From Bacteroidales bacterium (GTDB taxonomy: Bacteria; Bacteroidota; Bacteroidia; Bacteroidales; F082): 22,344 nucleotides of DNA. The position numbers and the translations under genes are program-made. The stretch covers positions 1 to 22,344 of the forward strand of contig JAFWRA010000227.1 in assembly GCA_017508895.1 (NCBI GenBank), given 5' to 3'. This document shows positions 21,847 through 22,344 of the stretch, one piece after another (the stretch's first letter is position 1; every line of letters begins with the position of its first letter). The notes beneath the pieces are model-generated. The model did no database searches. It was not told the origin of the DNA and worked only from the letters and a program-made list of their open reading frames with translations.

Positions 21847-21859
21847 GTTTTTTGGCGCA
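21847..21859 (+). repeat. 13-bp direct repeat GTTTTTTGGCGCA, right copy
   Basis: Identical to 18804-18816 and 10 bp after the WG-like gene. It forms the right flank of the HIRAN-SIMPL-WG cassette. No terminator or promoter box is associated with it. Confidence 0.35.
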
Positions 21860-22344
21860 TTGCCCGCCATCTCTGAAGCTCCATCGACAGAGAAGCATCT
21901 TTTAGCATCACCTTCCCATCCCCGCCAAGGTGTTCCGCCCACCGTCGAAGCCCTTGTACTGTGTGCGGCAGTGCAACGGTCGCTATCATTCCGCGTCGGA
22001 ACACGGTTCGTGCCTCTCTGTGTTCCGCCGCTCCATTAACGCGCCCAGCATTGCCTTCCCAGTCCTTCAGGCATCGTCGGCGGTCTCCACATCGTGTTTG
22101 TCCCGTCAGCCGCACAAGGCCTGCTGCTGCCATTCGCCGCTACGGTCGCTCACGGGCGTTGCCAACGCTAACGAACTCCCTCAGCTTCTACTAAGGTCCG
22201 CGGCCTGACGACTACCTTTTCGCTCCGTCGGGCAGACGACGCTTCCGTACCTCCAGCGTCGTCTGCTCGCTCCGCTTTCAGTCCGTTGTCAGGTCGCTGG
22301 CTCTACCACCGCCTTAAAGCTTTATGATGAGAATAAGCCACACC
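21860..22344. other. GC-rich region without a convincing gene
   Basis: No ORF here is supported: the open frames are on both strands, lack recognisable domains, and have compositions (rich in R, S, P, C) typical of shadow frames in GC-rich DNA. The stretch holds inverted repeats: CGGAACAC/GTGTTCCG (21997-22004 with 22020-22027) and a nested set at 22204-22293. It may be part of a structured RNA, a transfer-origin-like region or the end of a gene beyond the window; none can be confirmed. Confidence 0.5.
22204..22293. repeat. nested inverted repeats, possible cruciform or RNA stem
   Basis: An inner perfect 11-bp stem, GCAGACGACGC (22232-22242) with GCGTCGTCTGC (22256-22266), has a 13-nt loop. 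An outer 9-position stem, CCTGACGAC (22204-22212) with GTTGTCAGG (22285-22293), holds one G·U if read on the plus strand and a mismatch on the minus. The arms are separated by CGCTCCG-containing segments repeated on both sides. The strand preference weakly suggests a plus-strand RNA. Confidence 0.6.

Noticed and set aside
21819..22133. 104-residue minus-strand open frame near the right end
   Set aside because: It overlaps the WG-like gene end, has no domain, and is rich in R, A and G as expected of a chance frame in GC-rich DNA. A real gene extending from outside cannot be excluded.
1..22344. CRISPR array or transposase-bearing insertion sequence
   Set aside because: No regularly spaced repeats of 25-40 bp and no transposase-like protein were found; the TGAGGAAA clusters are too short and unspaced.

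Overview
The window looks like Bacteroidales DNA, probably Prevotellaceae or Bacteroidaceae. Genes are repeatedly preceded by the Bacteroidetes -7 box TAnnTTTG, in several cases with TTG 19 nt upstream. Strong Shine-Dalgarno sequences are scarce. The integrase and the primase/DUF3987 pair are of types typical of Bacteroidales integrative elements. No exact species can be read from the sequence.

Layout. Positions 1-802 are chromosomal flank: the C-terminal LytTR domain of a response regulator and a two-repeat YegP/DUF1508 protein ending in a strong palindromic terminator. At 811-854 lies only the 3' part (anticodon loop to discriminator base) of a minus-strand tRNA-Pro(UGG). Everything to its right appears to be one integrated element, and the far junction lies outside the window. 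From the junction inward come three CATGGGCAAA repeats, a tyrosine recombinase (1054-2391), an unknown RteC-like protein, two small helix-turn-helix proteins, a small prim-pol-like protein and a PriCT-2/DUF3987 ATPase. The last four overlap and are probably translationally coupled (3569-6648). Two tandem paralogous small genes follow (6695-7166). Two inverted clusters of the 8-mer TGAGGAAA, of the same architecture (5204-5245 and 7172-7215), resemble replication iterons. A candidate structured RNA with its own promoter lies at about 7484-7642, minus strand.

Cargo. From 7673 onward the element carries a defence-type load. It includes a single-chain MmeI-like restriction-modification enzyme with a small downstream partner (minus), an AAA_14/DUF4143 ATPase (plus), and an McrBC-type modification-dependent restriction operon (minus). 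The McrB protein appears to have two PUA/EVE-like modules, one inserted inside its ATPase core, and the operon carries a third, unknown gene. Divergent from McrB is a WYL-domain regulator (plus). It is followed by a compact group encoding a lone HIRAN domain, a signal-less SIMPL (DUF541) protein, a 95-residue conserved protein of unknown function, and a WG-repeat-like protein with a four-cysteine cluster. This last group is the best candidate for an undescribed system. The last 500 bases hold no convincing gene but contain strong nested inverted repeats.

How it may work together (inference): integrase and HTH proteins control excision and integration; prim-pol, DUF3987 and the iteron-like clusters may replicate the excised circle; MmeI-like and McrBC layers restrict incoming DNA of opposite modification state; and the WYL regulator could sense nucleic acid or nucleotide signals and control the divergent McrBC operon and/or the HIRAN cassette.
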